Part shown: piece by piece, positions 28,525 to 36,939 of the stretch
Layout of the letters: each line of letters starts with the position of its first letter
Position numbering within the stretch: the stretch's first letter is position 1
Assembly: GCF_016587375.1 (NCBI RefSeq)
Contig: NZ_BNJG01000001.1
Location: 2,920,001 to 2,984,000 of the forward strand
Length of the DNA stretch: 64,000 nt
From: Ktedonobacter robiniae
GTDB lineage: Bacteria; Chloroflexota; Ktedonobacteria; Ktedonobacterales; Ktedonobacteraceae
Direction: 5' to 3'
Translations under genes and position numbers: made by a program
The notes under the pieces: generated by a model
Database searches by the model: none
The model's input: the letters and a program-made list of their open reading frames with translations, nothing else
What the model was told of the DNA's origin: nothing

Positions 28525-28636
28525 TTACTAAATTCTCATGTATCCTGAGTGGGAGAATGCACGTTTATCTTTGCAATAAAGCGCGAATTGTTGAGGAGAG
28601 AGGGGAAGCGCACATCTAGAAGGGAAGAGGTGCTAT

Positions 28637-29158
28637 ATGTTAACGCGAAGCCTTACGCTTAAGACGCTCCTGCGTTCGCTAGGAGTGATATGTCTTCTTT
28701 TAAGTGTGTATTGGACTGTGCGCATTGTCATGGCAAACGCGGGTTTGTTGCGGGTGAGCATTCCTATTGTCGTGCAGGATGTCCTGTGGTGGCGCGACAC
28801 TATGCTGGGCGATTGGATGACCGGCGTTCCCTTTGGAGGTGTTCTTATTTATCTAGGGATAGGGATTGGCTTATTGGGCATCAGTTCCGAGCGCCCGCGC
28901 CTGGCATTCTGGTTGCTCCAGGTCGCCGTCTGGTGTGTCGGGATCAACCTGCTCTACCAAACGCCGGGGAAGCGGGTAACCTACGCATGGGGACATCTAC
29001 TGGCGCTTGTGGTGCCAGTCAATATATTCTGGGGGATAGTCACCCTGGCAATCTCACTGTTATTGTTCATCGGTTACATTCCTTTGACGCGGTTCTTGCG
29101 CCATGTATATGCGCATGCACATGCGCAGGTGTACCTGGAAAGTGGTAGCAACGGCTAG
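28637..29158 (+). CDS. four-helix membrane protein, first of a tandem pair
   Basis: This 173-residue protein has about four hydrophobic segments (residues 12-33, 67-84, 88-107 and 124-150). I do not recognise the family. It is clearly paralogous to the next gene: FGGVLIYLGIGIGLLGISSERPRLAFWLLQVAVWCVGINLLYQ here matches FGGVLTYIGIGIFLLGISSGRGRVAYWCLQAATWCAGLNTWYQ there. AGAGG lies 8 nt before the ATG. Function unknown. Confidence 0.75.
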   Translation: MLTRSLTLKTLLRSLGVICLLLSVYWTVRIVMANAGLLRVSIPIVVQDVLWWRDTMLGDWMTGVPFGGVLIYLGIGIGLLGISSERPRLAFWLLQVAVWCVGINLLYQTPGKRVTYAWGHLLALVVPVNIFWGIVTLAISLLLFIGYIPLTRFLRHVYAHAHAQVYLESGSNG

Positions 29159-29260
29159 GATTCGGTGAACGTTTCTCCATTGTAGATGTATGCCCTCGTA
29201 GATATAATAGGGGAAACAGGTTACAGCTATTTTAGTGTTTTGCGTTTGTATAAGTAAGGA

Positions 29261-29776
29261 ATGCGTATTTCTATGTTACGGCGATTCTTGCGCTATCGGT
29301 CTGTGTGGTGTGGTCTAGGGGTGGTCTGCCTGGTGCTGGGAATACTCGGAGCGATAAACGTTGTGCTGGCGCGTTCGGCCCTGCCTTCGGTGAGTTTCTC
29401 CTGGATTCTGTCAGATCTCCTCTGGTGGCCGGGATATATCCGTGGCCTGGGCTTTGGAGGCGTGCTGACGTATATCGGTATCGGCATCTTCCTGCTAGGC
29501 ATAAGCTCTGGACGTGGGCGTGTGGCATACTGGTGCCTCCAGGCTGCGACCTGGTGCGCAGGTCTGAACACCTGGTACCAGCATGCGGGAAGTTGGGGAC
29601 CCGGCGCCCTGGATATTATCATGCCAACAAATCTGCTCGGATGTGTGATAACCCTTGCCTGCTCGCTTGCGCTCCTGGCTGCATATGTCCCCATAACGCG
29701 CCTATTTAGACGTCTCCTGGAGGCAAACTCGGCCGAGAAGGATCTTGAAGCGGCTAAGACCACGGCAGAGGCTTAG
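29261..29776 (+). CDS. four-helix membrane protein, second of a tandem pair
   Basis: A 171-residue paralogue of the preceding gene with the same four hydrophobic segments and a charged C-terminal tail (EANSAEKDLEAAKTTAEA). The start may be 29261 or the ATG four codons later at 29273. AAGGA at 29255 is too close to the first and slightly far from the second. The 102-nt gap between the pair is AT-rich, with no hairpin. Function unknown. Confidence 0.7.
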   Translation: MRISMLRRFLRYRSVWCGLGVVCLVLGILGAINVVLARSALPSVSFSWILSDLLWWPGYIRGLGFGGVLTYIGIGIFLLGISSGRGRVAYWCLQAATWCAGLNTWYQHAGSWGPGALDIIMPTNLLGCVITLACSLALLAAYVPITRLFRRLLEANSAEKDLEAAKTTAEA

Positions 29777-29799
29777 CTTTCTGAATTGTCTCGTGATCT

Positions 29800-30615
29800 T
29801 TATGTATCGCTGCTCGCCAGTAGATGCGTCAGGATTGCGGGATTATTTTGGGCGCGCTCGATAAAGGTGTCTACTTGCTGCTGACTTAGGGTCCCATTGT
29901 CGACCTCGGGTTGCAGGTTGCTATGGAGTGTATCACTGATCAGTTGTTGTAACTGCGTGCTTGAGACACCATGATTGCTGGCGACCTGCGCGATATCTTC
30001 TCCACCTTGCAACTCCTGGATCAGGTCCTCTGGCGAGGTATGCAGGTCGTTGGCCATCTGTGTACGTATGGAAGAGAGATGCTGGCGTAGCACGAGCGGC
30101 ATGGAGTGGCCTGGAAGAAATGGACTCTGCCCACCTGTATTGTTTGCCGCGTGCGGAAGACCGGGAAATTGTATGATGCCCGGACGTTGTGCCCCGTTGG
30201 GATGTGGATAGAGGCTATTGAGCCTCGGTATGAAGGCAAGCGTGACGACCGCTATCAGAATGAGAGCTGCCACCAGGGCCGCCGTGGTGATATAGAGCCA
30301 TTTGCGTATGTGCTGTTTGGCTCTCCTGGGTTGCGGCTGCCAGTAGGGGTAGCGAGCGTACTCCTGGTAAGGGGGGAACGTGGGGTGAGAGGCATAGGGG
30401 TCTTGCGCGGTTACAAAGGAACCTTCCTGGTCTGGGTGAGGATAGACTGTCTGGGTCTGCTCGCTATAGTAATTGCGTTGATAAGGGTCCAGGCTGGCGT
30501 GTGGCAGCGTTGAAGCGGGAAACGGCGCCTGGTGGTCCTGGTATATTGCCTCTTCATGTGGCTCAGAAGATCTTTGTGGCTGGTGTGGATTATGACTGTG
30601 CGGTTGCTGCTCCAT
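29800..30615 (-). CDS. membrane-anchored protein with Pro/His-rich N-terminus
   Basis: In this 271-residue protein, residues 1-105 are low-complexity and rich in Pro, His, Gln and Tyr. One transmembrane helix follows at about 108-130 (WLYITTAALVAALILIAVVTLAF), so the N-terminus should be cytoplasmic. The extracellular C-terminal 90 residues (LRQHLSSIRTQMANDLHTSPEDLIQELQGGEDIAQVASNHGVSSTQLQQLISDTL) resemble the repeated domain of the next upstream gene on this strand (30778-31449). I do not know the family. It converges on the tandem membrane-protein pair. Confidence 0.72.
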   Translation of the reverse strand: MEQQPHSHNPHQPQRSSEPHEEAIYQDHQAPFPASTLPHASLDPYQRNYYSEQTQTVYPHPDQEGSFVTAQDPYASHPTFPPYQEYARYPYWQPQPRRAKQHIRKWLYITTAALVAALILIAVVTLAFIPRLNSLYPHPNGAQRPGIIQFPGLPHAANNTGGQSPFLPGHSMPLVLRQHLSSIRTQMANDLHTSPEDLIQELQGGEDIAQVASNHGVSSTQLQQLISDTLHSNLQPEVDNGTLSQQQVDTFIERAQNNPAILTHLLASSDT

Positions 30616-30702
30616 GAGACGACTCTTCTCCTCTAGGTAGATGCCTGTTCTTTTTCAGTATAGATCTGAGCCGTATTGGATTATTTGAGTATATGTAGTC
30701 AC

Positions 30703-30733
30703 AAAAAAAGAGACCGGAACAGCTCCGGTCTCT
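30703..30733 (-). terminator. intrinsic terminator after the secreted protein gene
   Basis: On the minus strand a 10-bp stem AGAGACCGGA/TCCGGTCTCT (30709-30733) is followed by seven T. It separates the two paralogous minus-strand genes. Confidence 0.88.
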
Positions 30734-30777
30734 CGCGTGAAAAAGGTTACTAAGGAATGGGTAGCAAAGGAAGTGGG

Positions 30778-31449
30778 TTATTTGGTCTTTTTGCCCTTCC
30801 CAACGTGATTGATTACCATCTTTAGGTAGTTGGGGTGCTTGCCCATGGCGGTTGTGAATTGGTCAACCTCGCTCTGGGTGAGCTGCCTCTGGCTGACACC
30901 TTGTTTGAGCACGGTCGTCACGGCATCCTGCACGTCTTTTTGCAGGTCCTGCTCAGAGACACCCTGGGCCTTGGCGATATCGACCAGTGTCTTGCCGGAT
31001 TTGATATCGTTGGTGAGCTGGTCTGAGGTCAGCTTCAGATCTTTCGCGAGTGCGTTTACCAGGTCAGTGCGATGCTGTACCAGGTACTGGCGAACGGCTG
31101 AGGACTGGGCGCCCTTCCCGTTATAGCCGCACCACTGGTGCTTGCCTAGGTTCTGCTTGAGCTTATCTGCCTGGGCCTGGGTGATTTTTCCATCTTTCAC
31201 CATCTGGTCCAGGATATCCGACACGCTCTGCTGGCGCGCGTTCTTGAGCTGATCAACAGAGATGTTCAGGCGCTTGGCCATATCTTGCTGAAACTGCTGG
31301 CAATATGTAGCATCGCTGGTAGTCGTAGTCGCGCCCTGGTTGATAATGCTACTGGCGAATGCCGATAGTGGTGTAAAGAAGAACGCGCCAAAGAGAGCCG
31401 CGACTACAAGGGCCAGGCTCCCCATGACGACAAAGATTGTTTTCTTCAT
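30778..31449 (-). CDS. secreted protein with duplicated helical domain
   Basis: This 223-residue protein has an N-terminal signal peptide or anchor (KKTIFVVMGSLALVVAALFGAFFF), then two related helical units. Each begins like MAKRLNISVDQLKNARQQSVSDILDQMVKDGKITQAQADKL or LAKDLKLTSDQLTNDIKSGKTLVDIAKAQGVSEQDLQ. The second unit matches the ectodomain of the neighbouring gene at 29800. Such units are frequent in secreted proteins of Ktedonobacteria and Actinobacteria, but I know no function. It is divergent from the two-component system at 31698 and may be its target. The intervening 248 nt are AT-rich, with no clear operator. Confidence 0.75.
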   Translation of the reverse strand: MKKTIFVVMGSLALVVAALFGAFFFTPLSAFASSIINQGATTTTSDATYCQQFQQDMAKRLNISVDQLKNARQQSVSDILDQMVKDGKITQAQADKLKQNLGKHQWCGYNGKGAQSSAVRQYLVQHRTDLVNALAKDLKLTSDQLTNDIKSGKTLVDIAKAQGVSEQDLQKDVQDAVTTVLKQGVSQRQLTQSEVDQFTTAMGKHPNYLKMVINHVGKGKKTK

Positions 31450-31697
31450 AGCGTAAATTTCTCCTCTGGATGATGTATATCTATTTACTTCACTTTTTAT
31501 TAGGCATTCTCAACGTCGATACATGCATATTCTATGACGCAAAGATGAACGAAAGCTCTTGTGGGTTTCAAGATTTGCTCAAGATTGCACGTGGGCGGAT
31601 AAAAAGGCCTTTTTTTCTGTTGAGGCTATGCTAAGATACTGTGTAAAGCGAAAGAATTATGGTGGCTATTGCCTGGTGGGTTTTGGAGTAAAGAGCC

Positions 31698-32420
31698 ATG
31701 GCGCAGAAGATTCTGATCATTGAAGATGAAGAAGGTATTATCCATTTACTCAACCTCTATCTAAAGGATGCGGGCTACCTGACCATTGTCGCGCGCGATG
31801 GCGCCGATGGCCTGGCGTTGCATGCTCGTGAGCACCCGGATCTGGTGGTCCTGGATATTATGTTGCCCGCCATCGATGGCTTTGAGGTCTGTCGGCGCAT
31901 CCGGGCCTGGTCACAGACTCCCATTCTGATGTTGACCGCGCGTAGCGCCGAGGACGACCGCATCAACGGTCTTGAATTGGGCGCGGACGACTACTTGCTA
32001 AAACCATTTAGCCCGCGTGAGCTGGTCAGTCGTGTGCGCGCCATACTACGCCGTATCCCATCGAGTCAGGAGGCTACGCCAGCTTCTAAGGCGACGAAAG
32101 AAGATGAGAAGTCGGTTCTGCGCTTCCCAGGACTCTCGGTTGATCTGCTGGCACGGCGAGTGGAGGTGCAGGGGCATGAGGTCGCGTTGACACCAACCGA
32201 GTTCGATCTCCTGGCCTTGATGGCCCAATCGCCCGACCGCGTCTTTACACGCGAGATATTGATGAATAAAGTTTGGGGCTATGACTATCTGGGCGATGGA
32301 CATACCATCGATGTGCATATTAGCGCCTTACGTAAGAAGATTGAGGCGGGAGAGCAGCAGCGCTACATCAAGACGGTGTGGCGTGTAGGCTATCGCTTTG
32401 AGATAAAGGGTACGCGTTAG
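31698..32420 (+). CDS. OmpR-family response regulator
   Basis: This 240-residue regulator has a receiver domain (1-120) with the acidic pair EDEE, the phospho-acceptor Asp53 in LVVLDIMLP, Thr80 and Lys102 in LLKPFSP. A winged-helix DNA-binding domain follows (FPGLSVDLLARRVEVQGHEVALTPTEFDLL..VWGYDYLGDGHTIDVHISALRKKIE). Its kinase partner follows after 41 nt. The divergent secreted-protein gene is a candidate target. Confidence 0.95.
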   Translation: MAQKILIIEDEEGIIHLLNLYLKDAGYLTIVARDGADGLALHAREHPDLVVLDIMLPAIDGFEVCRRIRAWSQTPILMLTARSAEDDRINGLELGADDYLLKPFSPRELVSRVRAILRRIPSSQEATPASKATKEDEKSVLRFPGLSVDLLARRVEVQGHEVALTPTEFDLLALMAQSPDRVFTREILMNKVWGYDYLGDGHTIDVHISALRKKIEAGEQQRYIKTVWRVGYRFEIKGTR

Positions 32421-32461
32421 GACGAAGAGCATGCTTGTTTGAGTAGTACCGGGAGAGAGCG

Positions 32462-34144
32462 ATGACGCAGAAACGTATGAGCTGGTGGCAGAGTATTCGC
32501 TGGCGCCTGGCCCTGGGATCGGTAGGGGTCACGATGCTGGCGATGATCCTGCTGGTGGCAACGGCGATTCTGGCTATACTTTACTACTATGATAGTGACC
32601 AGAAAACGCAGTTGAATGAGCTATCGGAGACCCGTGCCCAACAGATTGGGCGTGAATATAGTCATCAACTCAGTATTGGCGAGACCAGCGCCGCCGCCCT
32701 ACAAAAAGCTTCTGTGATGACGCTACCAGTCGCGCCCTTGAAGAACTTACAAGACCAGACTTTTGTGAATGTGGTGTTGGGAGCAAACAATCGAATCGCC
32801 TATCCTACGCAGTCAAAAGTGTCATCCAAACAACTGATGCGTACCGCGCAGATACGTGCCATCTATGCCTTTATTACCAAGTACCTGGATCCTAGCCAGA
32901 AGGGCAGCGATATTACCCGGTTCCGCAATGATCTTGCCCAGGCGCAGAATGGTGACACCGTCACAGATACTCTAGGTAACAAATTGTTGCCACAATCCTT
33001 TATTATGCGGCCACTCTTCGCTGATGGGGACTCACACCACGAGGTTGTGGGTGTGCTTTTTGTCGCCCCCCGTTCGACTGTAGAGCAGTCTTTGCCACAA
33101 TACATCTCAAATGTGGGGAGTGTGATGCTGCTGGCGCTGGTGGTGGTGGCTCTGCTGGCTGCGCTAGGGGCCATCCTCTTCGCGCGTACGATTACGCGCC
33201 CCCTGGAAAAAATGACGGTCGCGACACGCCAGATGGCCGTAGGCGACTATAATGTCCGCGTACAGGGGCAGGCGATGGGCGAACTGGGCGAGCTGGCAAC
33301 TACATTCAATGAAATGGCCTCTCAGTTGCACCAGGACGTGGAGACCCTGCGCGAGCAGGAGCTTTGGCGCCGCGAGCTGATCATGAATATTACCCATGAC
33401 CTGGCGACGCCGCTCACCGCCATTGCGGGCCTGGGCGAGGCCATGGTCGATGGTATTAACCAGAGCCGCGAGGATTACGAGGCGACGGGGCGTATCATTG
33501 TACGCGAAACGCTACGCCTGCGGCGCCTGGTGAAGGACTTGCATGTCATGGCCAAGGTAGAGGCGGGGGCCCTCCACCCACAACGCACCTCGCTACGGAT
33601 GGCGGCCCTGGTCGATGAGGCGATAGCGGTCCTGGCCCCCGAATTTGAGCGTGTGGATGTGGAACCGTTGAATAATATCTCCTTTGAACTTCCCCAGGTC
33701 GAGGCGGATGCGGATATGATCACGCGTGTTGTCTCCAATCTCTGTGACAATGCGCTCCAGCATACGCCGTCGGGAGGGCAGGTCGTGGTCGATGCCCAGG
33801 TGCAGGGAGCCGAGTTGCTGATCTCAGTCACCGATACTGGTAAGGGCATCCCCCCTGAGTTGCTTGCGCGCATCTTTGAACGCTTCTATCGCATCGATGG
33901 TTCACGCCAGGCACAGGGAGGCGGGGGAAGCGGTCTGGGGCTTTCTATTGTGCGCGCGATTGTCGAGGCCCATGGAGGGCGTGTCTGGGCTGAGAACGCC
34001 CCTGGCATGGGGGCGCGCATTATCTTCACCTTGCCCCTGGTAGCCGCTGGCCAGCCCTCCTTTGCCGACGCCACTACGCAACCCCTCCAGAAAATTGGTC
34101 TGCTGGCGGCATCCCAACCTGGTGCTCTTCCCCCAGAGAACTAG
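32462..34144 (+). CDS. sensor histidine kinase (HAMP-HisKA-HATPase)
   Basis: This 560-residue membrane kinase has a first TM helix at about 20-42, an extracytoplasmic sensor region of about 170 residues without a recognised fold and a second TM at about 218-240. A HAMP domain (to about 293) follows. HisKA carries the phosphoacceptor His312 in NITHDLATPLTAI, and the ATPase domain shows the N-box SNLCDNALQH, DTGKGIPPE and GGSGLGLSI. It is the cognate partner of the response regulator just upstream. A long hairpin with the conserved tail follows at 34182. Confidence 0.95.
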   Translation: MTQKRMSWWQSIRWRLALGSVGVTMLAMILLVATAILAILYYYDSDQKTQLNELSETRAQQIGREYSHQLSIGETSAAALQKASVMTLPVAPLKNLQDQTFVNVVLGANNRIAYPTQSKVSSKQLMRTAQIRAIYAFITKYLDPSQKGSDITRFRNDLAQAQNGDTVTDTLGNKLLPQSFIMRPLFADGDSHHEVVGVLFVAPRSTVEQSLPQYISNVGSVMLLALVVVALLAALGAILFARTITRPLEKMTVATRQMAVGDYNVRVQGQAMGELGELATTFNEMASQLHQDVETLREQELWRRELIMNITHDLATPLTAIAGLGEAMVDGINQSREDYEATGRIIVRETLRLRRLVKDLHVMAKVEAGALHPQRTSLRMAALVDEAIAVLAPEFERVDVEPLNNISFELPQVEADADMITRVVSNLCDNALQHTPSGGQVVVDAQVQGAELLISVTDTGKGIPPELLARIFERFYRIDGSRQAQGGGGSGLGLSIVRAIVEAHGGRVWAENAPGMGARIIFTLPLVAAGQPSFADATTQPLQKIGLLAASQPGALPPEN

Positions 34145-34181
34145 CTGGCAAAATGCACGTTGATACTTGCCGCACATAGTT

Positions 34182-34274
34182 CGTGAAGTGTAGTATGGTG
34201 CGCTCTGGCAGCCGCAGGCTGCCAGAGCGCACCATACTACACTTCACGGCGAGCGCCACAGGCGCGAGAAGTCA
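34182..34274 (+). repeat. 32-bp perfect hairpin with conserved tail (copy 3)
   Basis: Arms 34182-34213 and 34217-34248 pair perfectly around GCA. The tail GCGAGCGCCACAGGCGCGAG, then AAGTCA, runs 34249-34274. The hairpin apex (CAGCCGCAGGCTG) itself resembles the tail's mini-hairpin. Confidence 0.88.
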
Positions 34275-34376
34275 AGCTAAAAATGCGTACATCGAACTCG
34301 CTGGACTGATAATGATATACTGTGAAAAACCATGTTATGGCATATGTTTGTATGTCGATTAGTTTCAGGATAAAGT

Positions 34377-35606
34377 ATGACGACGCCTATTTCTACTGAG
34401 TATGAGGGGAAACTGTCGGCGGGATTGGCGCGCCTGGCCCGTGTGATCAATACCGAAAGTGAGCCTGAGCCTATCTACGAGGCGATTCTGCGCGAAGCGC
34501 AGTCCCTGGTAGCTTGTGAACAGGCTCATTTGTATATCTATGGTTATGGCCTTGATGGACAGGCACACCCTTCGTTTCTGGTGAACCTGGCGGCTGCCGA
34601 GAGCACTACCAGCGCCCCATCGGTCAGGGTTGAGGTCTTATCAGCCGAGCGGGCAGCGTGTCTGATGGCTGAAGAAGAGCTTCTGGTACGAGCGGTAGCA
34701 CTGAGAGAAACCGTGACCGGCCTGGTGAAGGGAAGCCAGGAGAAGACACTCGGCGTCTTCCCTTTAGAGGCACGTGGACGGCTTCAAGGCTTGCTGGCCT
34801 TAAGGCAAACTCGGTGCCTGGTAGACGATGAGATCACTGTAGGGGCGCGCCTGGGAGAACTGGCCGCCACGGCGCTCGCGCTTCTCGCCTCGCAGCGACA
34901 CCAGCAAGAGAGTGAGGTACGCTTCCTTTCCAGGCTCGCGCATGAGTTACGCTCTCCCTTGAACGCGATAAATGGATACCTGGATCTCTCGTTAAGTGGA
35001 GTAGGTGGCGAGCTAAGCGAGCAGCAGCGTGAGTTTATGCAACGTGCGCGTGTAGGAAGTGAATATTTATATGCTTTACTTGAGGATCTACTCCTGCTGG
35101 GGCGCGCCAACACTGGCCAATTGCGGCTTCGCAAACAGGTAACACACCTTTCCGAGCTAGTGACGAATGCGCTTGAAGATCTGGAGTTGACGCTTGAAGA
35201 TGCGGAGATCCAGGTTAGCACACAGCTGGCGGACTTGCCGCCTATATATGCCGATCCCATCCGTCTTCAGCAGGTCCTGCGCAACTTTTTCTCCTATCTC
35301 GTGGCACAGGCCCGACCCCAAGATCAGTTGCTTCTGCTAGCCTCTGTGGAGGCTGAGGGCGAAACACCAATTGAGGAAGATAGACCAGAGGAAAATGGGC
35401 GCTGGCTGCACCTGGAATTAGAGGGCCCACTGGGAGATCACCAGGAGACCCAAGAGAGTGAGAAGGGGGTTCTCGCTTCCGAAACGCTACGTGCCCTCGC
35501 CATTGCTCGCCTGATTATAGAGCAGCATGGTGGCGTCTTGGCTCAGGAGGAGCGCGCTGGTGGGCGATGCGCGTTGTTGGCGCGCCTGCCCATCGTCTTA
35601 TCCTGA
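34377..35606 (+). CDS. GAF/HisKA sensor kinase with degenerate ATPase domain
   Basis: In this 409-residue soluble protein, a GAF-like domain occupies about residues 15-172. HisKA is well kept (FLSRLAHELRSPLNAINGYLDL, His189). The ATPase domain is eroded: the N-box is LRNFFSYLV with Tyr for the second Asn, no DxGxG is present, and the G2 region reads ALAIARLIIEQHGGVLAQEERAGG without GxGxG. It probably cannot bind ATP and may act as a phospho-acceptor or scaffold. It lies behind the intact two-component pair but is separated from it by a long hairpin. Confidence 0.8.
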   Translation: MTTPISTEYEGKLSAGLARLARVINTESEPEPIYEAILREAQSLVACEQAHLYIYGYGLDGQAHPSFLVNLAAAESTTSAPSVRVEVLSAERAACLMAEEELLVRAVALRETVTGLVKGSQEKTLGVFPLEARGRLQGLLALRQTRCLVDDEITVGARLGELAATALALLASQRHQQESEVRFLSRLAHELRSPLNAINGYLDLSLSGVGGELSEQQREFMQRARVGSEYLYALLEDLLLLGRANTGQLRLRKQVTHLSELVTNALEDLELTLEDAEIQVSTQLADLPPIYADPIRLQQVLRNFFSYLVAQARPQDQLLLLASVEAEGETPIEEDRPEENGRWLHLELEGPLGDHQETQESEKGVLASETLRALAIARLIIEQHGGVLAQEERAGGRCALLARLPIVLS

Positions 35607-35620
35607 GCGAGGATGTGCTT

Positions 35621-35706
35621 GCCCCCTCACGCCTGCGGCGCTCGTTACGTTTGGTAGTGTGATGCGGATTGGCAGCCACAGGCTGCCAATCCGCATCACA
35701 CTACCA
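35621..35706 (-). repeat. 26-bp perfect hairpin with conserved tail on the minus strand (copy 4)
   Basis: Arms 35652-35677 and 35681-35706 pair perfectly around ACA. On the minus strand the tail GAGCGCCGCAGGCGTGAG follows at about 35642-35624. The polarity (hairpin, then tail) is the same as in the plus-strand copies, but the element is inverted relative to the flanking genes. Confidence 0.82.
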
Positions 35707-35829
35707 TGCCTAATTGCTATGGGGAGAGGATTTATAATAGAGGTGAAGGGAAATTTGAGGGCGTGAATTGGCACGTTTTCGTTATTGGGTAGACAAAAGG
35801 CGAAAGAGGAGAGATTGCTGGAGGAACCC

Positions 35830-35858
35830 TTGACGCGTGGTATTTCGCGTGTTATTCT
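35830..35858 (+). promoter_or_regulatory. promoter of the small-protein pair
   Basis: TTGACG (35830-35835), a 17-nt spacer and TATTCT (35853-35858). It is the only convincing promoter in the 344-nt gap before the small gene at 35951. Confidence 0.6.
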
Positions 35859-35950
35859 CAAGTTATCCCATCGTGTTTCTTGGCAGCAGCAAATGCCAGG
35901 AAAAATGCGCGGTACTGTACTTGCTTTTCATCAGGAGAAGGAGACCGACT

Positions 35951-36196
35951 GTGGGTATGCTAAGGATCATGTCTCGTCGTGGTGATGATCGCATCATGTG
36001 GGACCCCAAAAAAGTTGAAGCGAATGATCCCGAAGCGTTGGCTGCCGTACATGAGGCGGAACGCATCTTCGAAGAAGCGCGTGTACGTGGCGCAACTGCA
36101 TTCAAAGTTGTCGAGTCAGGTCCTGTAGAGCGTATTGATAAGTTTGACCATACCGCAGAGCAGATCGTTCTCGTGCCGCGTGTCGTCGGTGGGTGA
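35951..36196 (+). CDS. conserved small hypothetical protein
   Basis: This small soluble protein has about 81 residues: a short basic N-terminus (MLRIMSRRGDDRIMWDP), an Ala/Glu-rich helix (EALAAVHEAERIFEEARVRGATAFKVV) and a final strand region EQIVLVPRVVGG. The start is most likely GTG at 35951, with AAGGAGA 6 nt upstream; ATGs at 35957 and 35969 are alternatives. The next gene begins 14 nt after the stop, so the two are probably co-transcribed. I do not recognise the family. Confidence 0.65.
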   Translation: MGMLRIMSRRGDDRIMWDPKKVEANDPEALAAVHEAERIFEEARVRGATAFKVVESGPVERIDKFDHTAEQIVLVPRVVGG

Positions 36197-36210
36197 GGAG
36201 AGAGCTGCTT

Positions 36211-36663
36211 ATGTTGGAAACGCTGAGTTTGTTTCTCGGCATCTGGCTGCTGTTTCTTCTACTGGCGATCTATTACCTGTCGCAGTCGCCTGACGGACGG
36301 GTGGGACGTTTACGCGAGACAGTAAGCGAGCACCTCTCGGCTGAGAGCAGAGCGAAGGCCCTGCTCCAGGAGATGCTCTCAGAGGGTCAGTATCAACAGC
36401 TCATAAAATGTGGCTATCTCGAGGTATCGAGTCCATCGTATGATAGCCGCATTTACCGTATACCTGGCTCTGGCGGCCTGGTAAAGGTCTATGAGCGAGG
36501 CTGCGCGGTTATGGAGTTGTGTTTGCAGCCAACTGAGCCCCTCCCCGATGGCGATGTCGTGGTAATGCACAAACTGATGATTGAAGCGAACGAAGAGGAG
36601 TATCTGCAAAAAGCCAATCATTTTGCGCCTGGCATTATCTCTCTGCGATGCCAGCACCTCTAG
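36211..36663 (+). CDS. single-pass membrane protein of unknown function
   Basis: This 150-residue protein has one N-terminal transmembrane helix (residues 5-25, LFLGIWLLFLLLAIYYL) and a soluble domain of about 120 residues, likely cytoplasmic given the following Arg residues. No known motif is seen. GGAGAG lies 8 nt upstream of the ATG at 36211; a GTG at 36193 overlaps the previous stop codon. It is co-directional with the preceding small gene. Confidence 0.7.
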   Translation: MLETLSLFLGIWLLFLLLAIYYLSQSPDGRVGRLRETVSEHLSAESRAKALLQEMLSEGQYQQLIKCGYLEVSSPSYDSRIYRIPGSGGLVKVYERGCAVMELCLQPTEPLPDGDVVVMHKLMIEANEEEYLQKANHFAPGIISLRCQHL

Positions 36664-36689
36664 CGCATTTCAAGGAGTGGGGAGATAGC

Positions 36690-36765
36690 TATAAGCAAAG
36701 AGGAGGGATGGGCATGTGGCGGGGCAATTGCCCCGCCACATGCCCATCCCTCCTCTTTGCTTATA
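36690..36765. repeat. 38-bp perfect palindrome
   Basis: Bases 36690-36727 are the exact reverse complement of 36728-36765, so the central AATT also pairs. It lies between co-directional genes without the conserved tail. After it, 36766-36939 is AT-rich and should hold the promoter of the receptor kinase gene. Confidence 0.88.
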
Positions 36766-36939
36766 TTAAATATTCTTGCTAAACTTTGTAAAACAGAATA
36801 CGTATATAGATTGAGAGAAACAACAGAGGCTTTAGTAGCGATTTTTATTTTATTGGCTTAAGTGCAATTTTATGAAAATAGGTGCGTTGGCATAAAGTAA
36901 AAAGCCCTCAAAGATTGGTCAGGGAGGAAACTGCCAGGT

